From: Algoriphagus hitonicola
Lineage (GTDB): Bacteria > Bacteroidota > Bacteroidia > Cytophagales > Cyclobacteriaceae
Direction: 5' to 3'
DNA length: 64,000 nucleotides
Assembly (NCBI RefSeq): GCF_900113375.1
Contig: NZ_FOPC01000005.1
Location: 248,001 to 312,000, forward strand
Shown here in pieces: positions 37,680-45,881 of the stretch. Under the pieces are notes generated by a model. It searched no databases and was not told the origin of the DNA. It saw only the letters and a program-made list of their open reading frames with translations. Each line of letters begins with the position of its first letter. Within the stretch, counting starts at the first letter, position 1. The translations under genes and the position numbers were made by a program.

Positions 37680-38833
37680 TGAATACTTACTTCACTAAAT
37701 TAATACCTCATCTTTTCATCCTCCTTGGTCTTGTATTCTGGTCTGCTTGTGGCGGAGAAAAGTCTGAATCAGATGCAATTGAGGTTTCGGAATCTACCTC
37801 CGGAAATCCCGGTATTTTTGTAACCAAAGATCAATTTGAAACTATGAAAATGGAATGGGGGACATTGGATAGCCGGACCTTTTCTGAGGAGCTTTCGATT
37901 CAGGGCTCTATAAAAGTTCCAGTCGAAGGGATGCAGGATATTACGGCGTATTATGGAGGATATGTTTCTGGGTTAAAATTGATCGAGGGAGAGGAAGTCA
38001 AGCGAGGACAGGTGCTATTTTATTTGGAGAATCCCGAATTTGTCAGATTGCAGCAAGAATACCTCGAAGTGAAAAGCCAAATTGGATTTTTAAAGGCTGA
38101 ATTTGAGCGCCAAGAGACTTTATATTCTGAGCAAATCGCCTCCCAAAAGAACTTGCTCAAGACAAAAGCAGATTACCAGTCAGCACTTGCAAAGGAAGCT
38201 AGTCTCAAGGAGCAGCTACGAATGATTCATATCGATGCTGATGAATTGAAACCAGAAAATATCCGTTCTCGGGCTCCCATTATCGCGCCAATTTCGGGAT
38301 TTGTGGAGGAAATTTTTGTCGTGCCCGGCGCTTATCTTCAAGCTTCCGACCGAGCGCTGTCCTTGCTCAACAAAGATCATCTTCATGTAGAATTTAAATT
38401 ATTTGAAAAGGACGCCTCTAAACTTCAAGTCGGACAGAAGATCAAAGTGAGAATTCCTGAAGAAGTAGAATCTACTTTTGAAGCCGAGGTGTATGTGATT
38501 GGTCAAGCGGTTAATCTTGACCGGCAGATTTTGGTTCACGCCCACTTGAATGATGAAGTGGATCAAAAAAAGCTAGTTCCCGGGATGTATGTCGAAGGAA
38601 AGCTTCAGCTCGCACCGGAAGAGGGGATGAGTCTGCCTGAAACAGCCGTACTGAGTGAAGATGATAAAAGCTATATTTTGATTTTATCTGAAGAAAATGA
38701 AAAAGGATACGAGCTTGAAAAAATCGAAGTGACAATAGGTCCGACCCAAGAGGGCTATACTCAAGTCAATCCGAAAAAAGATATCAATTCTGACCGACAA
38801 GTATTGGTAAAAGGTGGTTTTTCATTGATTTGA
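37679..38833 (+). CDS. Efflux RND periplasmic adaptor lipoprotein
   Basis: The 384-residue membrane-fusion protein has a signal peptide with lipobox WSAC (about Cys24), a barrel-sandwich hybrid or lipoyl domain (GGYVSGLKLIEGEEVKRGQVLFYLENPE), a helical hairpin (about residues 118-180), and beta-barrel domains (VEFKLFEKDASKLQVGQKIK). It links the pump to the outer-membrane factor. The start ATG shares a base with the pump stop (TGATG), so translation is coupled. Two histidine-poor N-terminal residues give no clue to the metal. The operon ends at a strong terminator. Confidence 0.93.
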   Translation: MNTYFTKLIPHLFILLGLVFWSACGGEKSESDAIEVSESTSGNPGIFVTKDQFETMKMEWGTLDSRTFSEELSIQGSIKVPVEGMQDITAYYGGYVSGLKLIEGEEVKRGQVLFYLENPEFVRLQQEYLEVKSQIGFLKAEFERQETLYSEQIASQKNLLKTKADYQSALAKEASLKEQLRMIHIDADELKPENIRSRAPIIAPISGFVEEIFVVPGAYLQASDRALSLLNKDHLHVEFKLFEKDASKLQVGQKIKVRIPEEVESTFEAEVYVIGQAVNLDRQILVHAHLNDEVDQKKLVPGMYVEGKLQLAPEEGMSLPETAVLSEDDKSYILILSEENEKGYELEKIEVTIGPTQEGYTQVNPKKDINSDRQVLVKGGFSLI

Positions 38834-38845
38834 TTCCAAAAAGGT

Positions 38846-38886
38846 AAACGCTCATCCTTTTGAAAATAAGGGATGAGCGTTTTTTG
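38846..38886. terminator. Bidirectional intrinsic terminator
   Basis: A perfect 12-bp stem AAACGCTCATCC / GGATGAGCGTTT (38846-38857 and 38871-38882) with a 13-nt loop and flanking A and T runs. It ends the efflux operon and, on the other strand, the ssb gene. Confidence 0.9.
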
Positions 38887-38888
38887 AT

Positions 38889-39230
38889 TCAGTCTCCTTT
38901 TTTGCCTAGCAGCAAAAAATTGGACACCACCACTTCAGAGATGTAGCGCTTGACGCCATCCTTGTCCGTGTAATCCCGATTAGTCAGTTTTCCTTCGATG
39001 GCGATTTCAGATCCTTTATCCGTGTACTTTTCCAGGATTTCGGCGTCCTTGTTCCAAAGTACCAGATTGTGCCAAGTGGTCTCTTCGACCTTTTCTCCAT
39101 TTTTGTTTTTGTAGGCTTCATGGGTTGCCAAACTGACCCGACCGACTTTTTTACCGGAGTCAAAGGTTTTGATTTCGATTTTGTCTCCGAGATTTCCGAT
39201 GAGTTGAACTCTGTTTCTTAAAGCATTCAT
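38889..39230 (-). CDS. ssb: Single-stranded DNA-binding protein, short form
   Basis: The 113-residue protein is a single OB fold of the SSB type (NRVQLIGNLGDKIEIK, VSLATHEAYKN, TTWHNLVLWNKDAEIL, YISEVVVSNFLLLG). It lacks the flexible linker and acidic tip (usually ending DDDIPF) by which housekeeping SSB recruits partners, and ends GKKGD. It is therefore probably a secondary SSB, as used in repair or competence. ATG at 39230 fits the family start. The 283-bp region upstream (39231-39513) to the deacetylase gene holds no other gene; a 10-bp-spaced pair CGATAGTA lies at 39331 and 39341. Confidence 0.88.
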   Translation of the reverse strand: MNALRNRVQLIGNLGDKIEIKTFDSGKKVGRVSLATHEAYKNKNGEKVEETTWHNLVLWNKDAEILEKYTDKGSEIAIEGKLTNRDYTDKDGVKRYISEVVVSNFLLLGKKGD

Positions 39231-39513
39231 AATAGAATTGTTTATGTGAGAAATTGATTGTTGTTTTCTGCTTTCGATAACTTGATGATCCAAAGTTGGG
39301 GAAGCGGCTACTTCCAAGTCGGGAGACAGTCGATAGTATCCGATAGTAGTCGTTTGCTGTCGAATAATGGCTGAATGAAGCTATTCTGCACCTTTTTTTC
39401 ACAATTTATTTTTGAACTTGAAAAGCATTTTTTTCTCCAGCGATGAAATTTGATTAGCGGTTTTATCTTTCGCTTGTATTTCAGGAAATTAGAGATTGAA
39501 CAATTCACCCACT

Positions 39514-40833
39514 ATGAAAAAGTTAATTCCAAGTTTGATTTTCATCCTACTATCAGTCGCCTGCGCTAGTCCTGATCCTCAAATTGGCCAAACCGAAATC
39601 ACCAAATGGTTCGACAATAAAACTGGCGCCGTATCCATCACTTTCGATGACGGGATTGTCAATCAGCTGACCATCGCCAAACCGATTCTGGACCGCCTCG
39701 ATTTGCTGGCTACTTTCTATATCATCACTGGAAAAGTCGAAGGTGCTGGGGAAGGAAAATTTATTGGGAGAGATCCTCAGGAAATCATCGATGAGACAGC
39801 CTCTATCCCGACGGATTCCACTAATTTTTTTGAGCGGGCATCTTTGATCGCTTTTACCGGTACTTCCGAAGCTGAAAACTATCATGCCCAAGCGGGGTCG
39901 CTTTTTGAGCAGGGGAGAATAGAGGATGCGTACAAACTGATCGATGAAGGATTTGAAAAAATCCGAAACGGCACCATGCAGGATACCGATGAAGTCGTAT
40001 TTCACAACAATGTGGAAGATACGACTACTTGGGAGCAGTATAAATCTTATTCTGAACAAGGACATGAGATCGCCTCGCATACGGTAACCCATCCAAGGCT
40101 AGCCGTGCTAGATGAGGTGAATATGCGGTACGAGCTCGAGCAGAGTAAAGCAGATTTATTAAAGTTTATTGGACCGGAATCAACTTTCACTGCAGAGGGT
40201 CCATACGGCACGGAGGATGAGCGGGTCATGGAAATCGCTCATCAAATCTATCCTGCGCTTCGTAACCGAATGCCCGAAGCTTGGCTTGAGGAAATCAACC
40301 GAGGAAGCGATATGACTCCGGGAGAAGCTCAAAAAGAATATGTGCAGTGGCAGCGAGGCCCAGTTACCCGCACCGAAATGGATCGAATGAAAAGTTGGGT
40401 GGATACCTTGGGGAATCACGATCACACCTGGTTGGTTTTGGTGTTTCATGGGGTTGAGAATTTAGGCTGGGAGCCCAAAACTCGGCAGGAGTTGGTCGAA
40501 TATTTTTCCTTTATCAAATCTCAGGATGACAAAGTTTGGGTAGCTCCATTCAGAGAAGTGACCAAATATCTCCGGGAGCGAAAAGGAACTGAAATCGAAA
40601 CCGAAGTCAGTTCAAATCGCATTGAGGTCCGTTTGGTTTCAGAATTGGATTCGGAAGTGTATCAGGTTCCCTTGACCTTGAAAACCTATGTTCCAGATGA
40701 CTGGACTGAAGTCTCTGTCAGACAGGGAGAAGATCAACTTGAGGCCCAACAAAATCAGGATGAAAAGGGAAAGTTTGTCTTATATCATGTAAAGCCGGGA
40801 AGCGGTTCGATAGAGTTGATACCGGGGACATAA
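39514..40833 (+). CDS. Polysaccharide deacetylase family lipoprotein
   Basis: The 439-residue protein starts at 39514 with a signal peptide and lipobox SVAC. The NodB domain has the metal-binding Asp pair in VSITFDDG and the two histidines in HEIASHTVTHPRL, so a divalent-metal de-N-acetylase or de-O-acetylase activity is expected. A large helical insertion lies between these motifs (about residues 70-180). The C-terminal 80 residues form a beta domain. It is an envelope enzyme acting on a glycan such as peptidoglycan, chitin or a capsule; substrate unknown. Confidence 0.85.
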   Translation: MKKLIPSLIFILLSVACASPDPQIGQTEITKWFDNKTGAVSITFDDGIVNQLTIAKPILDRLDLLATFYIITGKVEGAGEGKFIGRDPQEIIDETASIPTDSTNFFERASLIAFTGTSEAENYHAQAGSLFEQGRIEDAYKLIDEGFEKIRNGTMQDTDEVVFHNNVEDTTTWEQYKSYSEQGHEIASHTVTHPRLAVLDEVNMRYELEQSKADLLKFIGPESTFTAEGPYGTEDERVMEIAHQIYPALRNRMPEAWLEEINRGSDMTPGEAQKEYVQWQRGPVTRTEMDRMKSWVDTLGNHDHTWLVLVFHGVENLGWEPKTRQELVEYFSFIKSQDDKVWVAPFREVTKYLRERKGTEIETEVSSNRIEVRLVSELDSEVYQVPLTLKTYVPDDWTEVSVRQGEDQLEAQQNQDEKGKFVLYHVKPGSGSIELIPGT

Positions 40834-40963
40834 TGAATTGAAGGGTGTTTGATCTTAGAATTAAAGAAGAGAGTGGTTTTTGTCATACTTGTTATTTAAA
40901 AAATTCAGTCAACTGGTTTGATTTAAAATAGCAATTACTTCCCCCTCCTTTTAACGCAAGAAA

Positions 40964-41281
40964 ATGACAGTAGCATCAAAACCTGAATCAGTAGTGGAAT
41001 ACATTTCCCGATTACCAGCTCATTGCCAAGGTAAGATTTTGGAGCTAAGGGAAATTTTAAAGCGAATTGCGCCAGAGTCGGAGGAAAAAATAAAATGGGG
41101 TAAACCGGTATTAGAGTCGAGGGTAATTCTTTTTGCCTATTCGGCACATCGGTTTCATCTCAGTTTCTTTCCGACGGGACCCGCATTGAAGCCTTTTTTA
41201 ACTGAACTGTCAGACTTTAAATTGGGAAAAGACTCTATTTAATTTCCCTATGACCGTGATTTGCCGGTTAAATTAATCTAA
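40964..41281 (+). pseudogene. DUF1801 / YdhG-like gene broken by a nonsense codon
   Basis: The frame from 40964 gives 92 residues of the DUF1801 family (VEYISRLPAHCQGKILELRE, IKWGKPVLES, LSFFPTGPALKPFL) and stops with TAA at 41240-41242. The same frame then reads FPYDRDLPVKLI before a second TAA at 41279-41281. This is the conserved family end (F-P-Y-D-x-x-L-P), so the first TAA sits where family members have a Gln or Arg codon, and the C-terminal 15-20 residues after PVKLI are also lost. Either the gene is decaying or a shortened product is still made. Confidence 0.7.
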
Positions 41282-41562
41282 AAGATAGCCGCCTTCCGAA
41301 AAATGGACGTGGAGAAAAATGGTGCCAAGTGGAAATATTGATTAAAAAATAGTGGCTCAGACTTATATTTTTCAGATTTTTTGAAATTGAATTACTGGAT
41401 GATCTTGAGGATATTTTTGTAAGAATTTTATTAATCCACTGATTTACATTAAATTATAGGGTGATTATAAAGGCGAAAAGTCCAGAAAAGCGTAGTAATT
41501 CAGTTTTTTTGTGACTGTAGGGGCGGTTAATGATTTCTATTCACTTTAATTCAATTAGCGCC
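41282..41562 (+). other. Gene-free AT-rich stretch
   Basis: No frame resembles a protein. An exact TAnnTTTG match, TATTTTTG at 41412-41419, could be a promoter for the gene at 41563 but would leave a leader of about 140 nt. Nothing else is visible. Confidence 0.4.
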
Positions 41563-42012
41563 ATGTCCACTTCTGATTTATCTTTCAGACAGTCCGATCG
41601 ATTAATTTTCCTTGGGATTTTACTGTTTTTGCTTGGCCTTTTGGTCGGCATAGTTATTCCTTTCCTTTCCAACCCACGAATGGGATTGTCCAGTCATTTG
41701 GAAGGAATAATGAACGGAATATTTTTGGTTGTATTGGGATTGATTTGGCCCCGGATCAATTTGTCAAAAAATTGGATCACAATTACCTTTTGGCTGGCGA
41801 TATACGGGACTTTTGTCAATTGGTTAGGGATACTCATCGCAGCCGTTTTTGATGCAGGGGCCAATTTGACTGTAGCTGCGGAGGGGAAGAGAGGTTCGGA
41901 TGCGGCAGAAGCATTGGTTAATTTTTGTCTGATCTCGCTGACTCTTGCTATGTTTTGTGTATGCCTGTTGATTTTGATAGGCTTATGGCGGGGCCGTCAT
42001 CGACCGTTTTAA
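41563..42012 (+). CDS. Small four-helix membrane protein, hydroxylaminobenzene mutase / styrene-oxide isomerase-like
   Basis: The 149-residue protein has four hydrophobic helices. The segment NPRMGLSSHLEGIMNGIFLV between helices one and two resembles the NPRMGL..HLEG..NG motif I recall from hydroxylaminobenzene mutases and distantly styrene-oxide isomerases; a later IYGTFVNWLG also fits. Such enzymes use haem or membrane histidines to isomerise small aromatic compounds, but most family members are unstudied and the substrate here is unknown. ATG at 41563 (MSTSDLSFR) was chosen over one 33 bp earlier because homologous N-termini are short. It stands apart from both neighbours. Confidence 0.55.
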   Translation: MSTSDLSFRQSDRLIFLGILLFLLGLLVGIVIPFLSNPRMGLSSHLEGIMNGIFLVVLGLIWPRINLSKNWITITFWLAIYGTFVNWLGILIAAVFDAGANLTVAAEGKRGSDAAEALVNFCLISLTLAMFCVCLLILIGLWRGRHRPF

Positions 42013-42115
42013 TAGCTGTTTGGTTTTAAAATCATTGGTTTTTGTTATTATTCCCAGTTTTTTGTTGATCCAAATTTCCTAATTTCAGGTATTTGAAATC
42101 TTAATCCCAAAACCT

Positions 42116-42667
42116 ATGGATGCAGCTACCCAAACAATGATCGCCAATCTGGAGAAAAATACTGGCAAAAATCTGGAAGAATGGATTGAAATGGTTCAAA
42201 AGCAGCATTTCGCCAAACACAAGGAAATCATCGATTGGCTTAAGAACTCCCATGGTCTGACGTATGGTTTTGCCAATTTGATAGCGCATAAATCCAAAGG
42301 AAGCGATGCCGAATCAGCAAATGATCAGGACGAACTGATCAAAAAGCAATATCAAGGAAAGGAACACTTAAAGCCTATTTATGACTATTTGCTTGCCAAA
42401 ATACAGGCATTCGGCAGTGATGTGGAGGTAGCTCCAAAGATTTCTTATGTAAGCCTTCGGCGAAAAAAGCAATTTGCCTTATTAAATCCGGCGACTAAAA
42501 CACGGTTTGAAATCGGGCTTAATTTGAAAGGAGAAGATGCAACGGAAAGACTCCTTGCCGAAAAACCAAATGCCATGTGTTCGCACAAAATTCAGATTAA
42601 TGACCTGGCCCAAATCGATGATGAAGTCCTGAATTGGCTTCAGTGGGCCTATCAAAATGCCGGATAA
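42116..42667 (+). CDS. DUF4287 and DUF5655 domain protein
   Basis: The 183-residue soluble protein combines an N-terminal DUF4287 domain (TGKNLEEWIEMVQKQHFAKH, GLTYGFANLIAHKSKG) with a C-terminal DUF5655 domain (KISYVSLRRKKQFALLNPAT, TRFEIGLNLKG). This pairing is common in bacteria. No function is known. It is followed 2 bp later by an effector-binding protein gene and then a DUF4256 gene, all on the plus strand, so the three form a likely operon. Confidence 0.85.
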   Translation: MDAATQTMIANLEKNTGKNLEEWIEMVQKQHFAKHKEIIDWLKNSHGLTYGFANLIAHKSKGSDAESANDQDELIKKQYQGKEHLKPIYDYLLAKIQAFGSDVEVAPKISYVSLRRKKQFALLNPATKTRFEIGLNLKGEDATERLLAEKPNAMCSHKIQINDLAQIDDEVLNWLQWAYQNAG

Positions 42668-42669
42668 AA

Positions 42670-43152
42670 ATGAGCAAAGGAAACCCAGCAATGATAGAAA
42701 TACTTCCCAGTTTTGAGCTGATTGGGCTGAAGCTTCCGCATAAGACCCGTAATCAAGATGGGCAATCTAATCGGGACGGTGGGCAGCTTTGGCAGAAATT
42801 TGAGCAGGAGCAAATCGCCTCACAAATCCCCCAAAAATTCAATGAGGATATCTATGCGGTTTATTTTGACTATGAGGGAGATCACAGTGATCCATTTTCC
42901 TATTTTGTAGGCTGCCGGGTAGCTCCAGGATCAACCTTACCGGATGGCTTGGATCGATTGATTATTCCTGCCCAAACCTATCAAAAACTTAAAGCCGAGG
43001 GTCCCATGCCGGACTGCATTGCGGAGCTATGGAAGGAAATTTGGAAATCTGATTTGCCCCGAGCCTATATTGTTGATTTTGAAATCTATGGGGAGAAAAG
43101 TAAAAACTGGAATCATGCAGAAATTGATGTTTTTTTATCTATCACTACTTAA
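42670..43152 (+). CDS. GyrI-like / effector-binding domain protein
   Basis: The 160-residue protein has the SOUL/GyrI-like (AraC_E_bind) fold: FELIGLKLPHKTRN at the start, EDIYAVYFDYEGDHSDPFSY and YFVGCRV in the middle and AYIVDFEIYG followed by AEIDVFLSI at the end. Members bind small hydrophobic molecules or act as stand-alone versions of BmrR-type sensing domains. ATG at 42670 follows the previous stop by 2 bp. Part of the likely DUF4287-GyrI-DUF4256 operon. Confidence 0.82.
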   Translation: MSKGNPAMIEILPSFELIGLKLPHKTRNQDGQSNRDGGQLWQKFEQEQIASQIPQKFNEDIYAVYFDYEGDHSDPFSYFVGCRVAPGSTLPDGLDRLIIPAQTYQKLKAEGPMPDCIAELWKEIWKSDLPRAYIVDFEIYGEKSKNWNHAEIDVFLSITT

Positions 43153-43158
43153 TTTAAA

Positions 43159-43710
43159 ATGGAGCTCACACCCAAGCAAAAGACAGATTTGATGAGCCAA
43201 TTGCAGGAACGGTTTAAGAAGAATCAGAAACGACATCCGGAAATTTCTTGGGATGCTGTCGCAAAAAAACTAGCTCAACAGCCTGAAAAATTAAGGGCAC
43301 TTTATCAGATGGAAGAATCAGGAGGCGAACCGGATGTGTTGGTTTATGATCAGGAGAGCGATACTTTTCATTTTTATGACTGCAGTCCCGAAAGCCCCAA
43401 GGGAAGGAGAAGCTGCTGCTATGATCGGGAAGCTCGGATTAACCGAAAAAAATTTCCTCCTGAGCACTCTGCGGAGGAGCTTGCCGAGTCTTGGGGGGTA
43501 CAACTCCTTACCGAGGAGCAGTACCAATATTTGCAAGGCTTTGGTGAGTTTGATCTCAAGACCTCTTCCTGGCTGAAAACTCCTGATTCCCTCCGCAAAC
43601 TTGGTGGAGCACTGTTTGGAGACCGACGGTTTGGGCGGGTTTTTACCTATCACAATGGGGCTGATTCCTACTATGGAGCGAGGGGGTTTCGTCTGATTTT
43701 AAAACTCTGA
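43159..43710 (+). CDS. DUF4256 family protein
   Basis: The 183-residue protein matches DUF4256 over its whole length (RFKKNQKRHPEISWD; EPDVLVYDQESDTFHFYDCS; CCYDREARINRKKFPPEHSA; TSSWLKTPDSLRKLGGALFG; YHNGADSYYGARGFR). No function has been assigned to the family. The conserved cysteines and histidines (DCS, CCYDRE) are notable. It converges with the HAD gene across about 95 bp that has no clear terminator. Confidence 0.88.
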   Translation: MELTPKQKTDLMSQLQERFKKNQKRHPEISWDAVAKKLAQQPEKLRALYQMEESGGEPDVLVYDQESDTFHFYDCSPESPKGRRSCCYDREARINRKKFPPEHSAEELAESWGVQLLTEEQYQYLQGFGEFDLKTSSWLKTPDSLRKLGGALFGDRRFGRVFTYHNGADSYYGARGFRLILKL

Positions 43711-43804
43711 TTATTTCTAGCTCCACGAATGAGAAAAACGTGATATTCGTCAAACTCTGATTCAGTTGGATCAAATTAGCTCCACTTTTTGCCTTATTTT
43801 CAGT

Positions 43805-44497
43805 TCACATTTCACGGATCCAATCAGCAGCTTGGGTGATATTTTCGACACTGACAAAACGCTCATGCATGACTTCATGCTGAATTTCCTCATGTATCCA
43901 CGTGATGTGAAAGGGAATATGAATGGCATGGCCTCCGAGTTCCAATACTGGGAGAATATCTGATTTTAGGCTATTCCCCAGCATGACAAAATCTCCGGGG
44001 TCTACATCTAAGTGTCGAATCAATTTGGCAAAATCCTCTACCCGCTTCTCGCTCATGATTTCAATATGGTGAAAATGCCGCTCAAGTCCCGATTTTTTGA
44101 GCTTTCGCTCCTGATCGACCAAGTCCCCTTTGGTGGCGAGAACCATCCGAAAATCCCCATTCAGCTTTTGGAGTACCTCTTCTACACCCGGCAAAAGATC
44201 CACTGGTTTTTCGAGCATTTCCTGGCCGATCCGTATCACTTTTTCTACCAAAGAAATGGGCATCTTCTGGTCTGAAACCCGCAGGACTGTTTCGATCATC
44301 GACAGCATAAACCCTTTGATTCCATATCCATAAAGCCTCAAATTGCTGATTTCAGTATGGTAAAGTTCTTTGAGAATAGCATGAGATGGCATGAAATCTT
44401 CTAAAAGCGAGCAAAACTTTTCTTCCGCTTCCCGAAAATAGGGTTCATTTACCCAAAGGGTATCATCGGCATCAAAGGCAATTACTTTTATTGGCAT
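43805..44497 (-). CDS. HAD family hydrolase
   Basis: The 230-residue phosphatase-like protein has the nucleophile motif DADDT (D9, D11), the middle threonine region VLATKGD, the lysine segment IMSEKRVEDF and the acidic motif DFVMLGNSLKSD. A four-helix cap follows motif I. It may dephosphorylate a sugar phosphate or a phosphoglycolate-like compound. Its start abuts the upstream esterase stop, at the distal end of the fucose gene string, so it may be co-transcribed with that cluster. Confidence 0.88.
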   Translation of the reverse strand: MPIKVIAFDADDTLWVNEPYFREAEEKFCSLLEDFMPSHAILKELYHTEISNLRLYGYGIKGFMLSMIETVLRVSDQKMPISLVEKVIRIGQEMLEKPVDLLPGVEEVLQKLNGDFRMVLATKGDLVDQERKLKKSGLERHFHHIEIMSEKRVEDFAKLIRHLDVDPGDFVMLGNSLKSDILPVLELGGHAIHIPFHITWIHEEIQHEVMHERFVSVENITQAADWIREM

Positions 44498-45412
44498 TTA
44501 TTCTAAATTTTTGATCCAATCCAACAAGACCCCGGTCCAGTTTTCAACTGCTCCACGATTTCTTCCAAAAGCAAATCCGTGACCACCTTTGGGATAAATA
44601 TGGAGCGAAGCCTTTACCCCCGAGGCATGAAGCGCTTGATAATAAAGAATACTGTTTTGGATGGGAACGGCCTGATCATCTTGTGCATGAACGAGGAAAG
44701 CGGGAGGTGTAGTTTTATCGACATTTAATTCATTTGAAAATCGATCAATCAAGTCCTGACTTGGATTTTCTCCAATGAGATTTTTCTTTGACCCACCGTG
44801 TGTAACCTGCTCACTAAATGAAATCACCGGATAAACTAATACCGAGAAATCCGGTCTGGCACTTAACTGATCGATTGGGTCTTTTTCCCGGTCCAGTTCA
44901 TGATCAAACTGGGTGCTCAGGGTAGAGGCTAAATGCCCTCCAGCCGAAAAACCCATAATTCCGACCTGTTTCGGGTCAATATTCCAATCCTCCGCATGAT
45001 GACGAACCAGTCTGATCGCTCGCTGCGCATCGAGTAAGGGCACTTCCTTTGGATCGGTCAAAGATTTGGAAATCGGAAGACGGTATTTGACGACGATTCC
45101 CGCTATTCCCTGAGAATTTAACCATTTGGCAAAGTCGGTTCCTTCCCAATCATAGGCCAAAATTCCATAACCCCCGCCAGGAAAAATCACGACGGCTTGT
45201 TGGGTTGCCGTCTGCGCAGTGGGAAAGTAAACTTCGATTTGGGGATTCTGCACATTTGATAATCTGAGAATACCTTCCTGAACAGCTTCCTCTTGTAGAT
45301 TCATTTCTTTTTGAAGCGGAGGGGTGCCGGGCCAGAGATTTAGCGTATGGTTTTGGGCAAGGTTTAAAAGTGGAATACTAAAGAAAATTGCCAGAATAAA
45401 ATATTTTTTCAT
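44498..45412 (-). CDS. Exported alpha/beta hydrolase, acetyl-esterase-like
   Basis: The 304-residue protein has a signal peptide (MKKYFILAIFFSIPLLNLAQ) and an alpha/beta fold. The oxyanion segment VIFPGGGYG, nucleophile motif GFSAGGHLAS, Asp in AQDDQAVPIQN and His in KGGHGFAFG form the triad. Family relatives deacetylate xylan or acetylated sugars. Its position directly after the fucose mutarotase gene (127 bp) hints at deacetylation of fucosylated or acetylated glycans outside the inner membrane, which is inference. Confidence 0.85.
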   Translation of the reverse strand: MKKYFILAIFFSIPLLNLAQNHTLNLWPGTPPLQKEMNLQEEAVQEGILRLSNVQNPQIEVYFPTAQTATQQAVVIFPGGGYGILAYDWEGTDFAKWLNSQGIAGIVVKYRLPISKSLTDPKEVPLLDAQRAIRLVRHHAEDWNIDPKQVGIMGFSAGGHLASTLSTQFDHELDREKDPIDQLSARPDFSVLVYPVISFSEQVTHGGSKKNLIGENPSQDLIDRFSNELNVDKTTPPAFLVHAQDDQAVPIQNSILYYQALHASGVKASLHIYPKGGHGFAFGRNRGAVENWTGVLLDWIKNLE

Positions 45413-45539
45413 AATCGGAAAGGTTCAGGGTAATTGGGCTGGAGAATTATTGTATAAATAAACGATAAATTTAAATATCATTTAAAGAACCGATATTTTG
45501 CCATAATAATGGTTTTTAATCAACCCAGAATATTTTCTT

Positions 45540-45878
45540 CTAGTCAGCCTTAAATTCAAAGATCTGCTCTATCAAAGCCCATCGCCAATTGGGAGGAGTG
45601 CCGGGAAGATTGGTTTGAAACTGACCTAGAAATTTTTCCCATTCTTGCACCTTGGGATTGGACTGATCCAGTTTAGCTTTTTGCTCAAAACTGAATTGAT
45701 CCGTGGCTTGGATAATCATGGTCAATCGGTTTTTCCATCGATAAATACTCATTTTCAGGATTCCTGCCACTCGGATACTTTCCAAAATTTCCGGTGCCAC
45801 TTCCCGATGGCAATCGACATAGGCTTCGATGGCTTCAGGTTCATCTTTCAAATCGCAGATCAATACAAAAGTTTGCAT
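45540..45878 (-). CDS. L-rhamnose/L-fucose mutarotase (RhaM family)
   Basis: The 112-residue protein is a dimeric alpha/beta barrel mutarotase of the RhaM family (COG3254), with the conserved YVDCHREVAPEI (His) and GILKMSIYRWKNRLTMIIQ. In this operon the natural substrate is L-fucose rather than rhamnose: it would interconvert the anomers so that the dehydrogenase receives the right form. It follows the FucP-type permease gene by 3 bp, within the same transcription unit. Confidence 0.85.
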   Translation of the reverse strand: MQTFVLICDLKDEPEAIEAYVDCHREVAPEILESIRVAGILKMSIYRWKNRLTMIIQATDQFSFEQKAKLDQSNPKVQEWEKFLGQFQTNLPGTPPNWRWALIEQIFEFKAD

Positions 45879-45881
45879 GGC

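Noticed and set aside
39331..39350. Two copies of CGATAGTA spaced 10 bp
   Set aside because: Only two short copies and no gene or site nearby that explains them; chance is likely.
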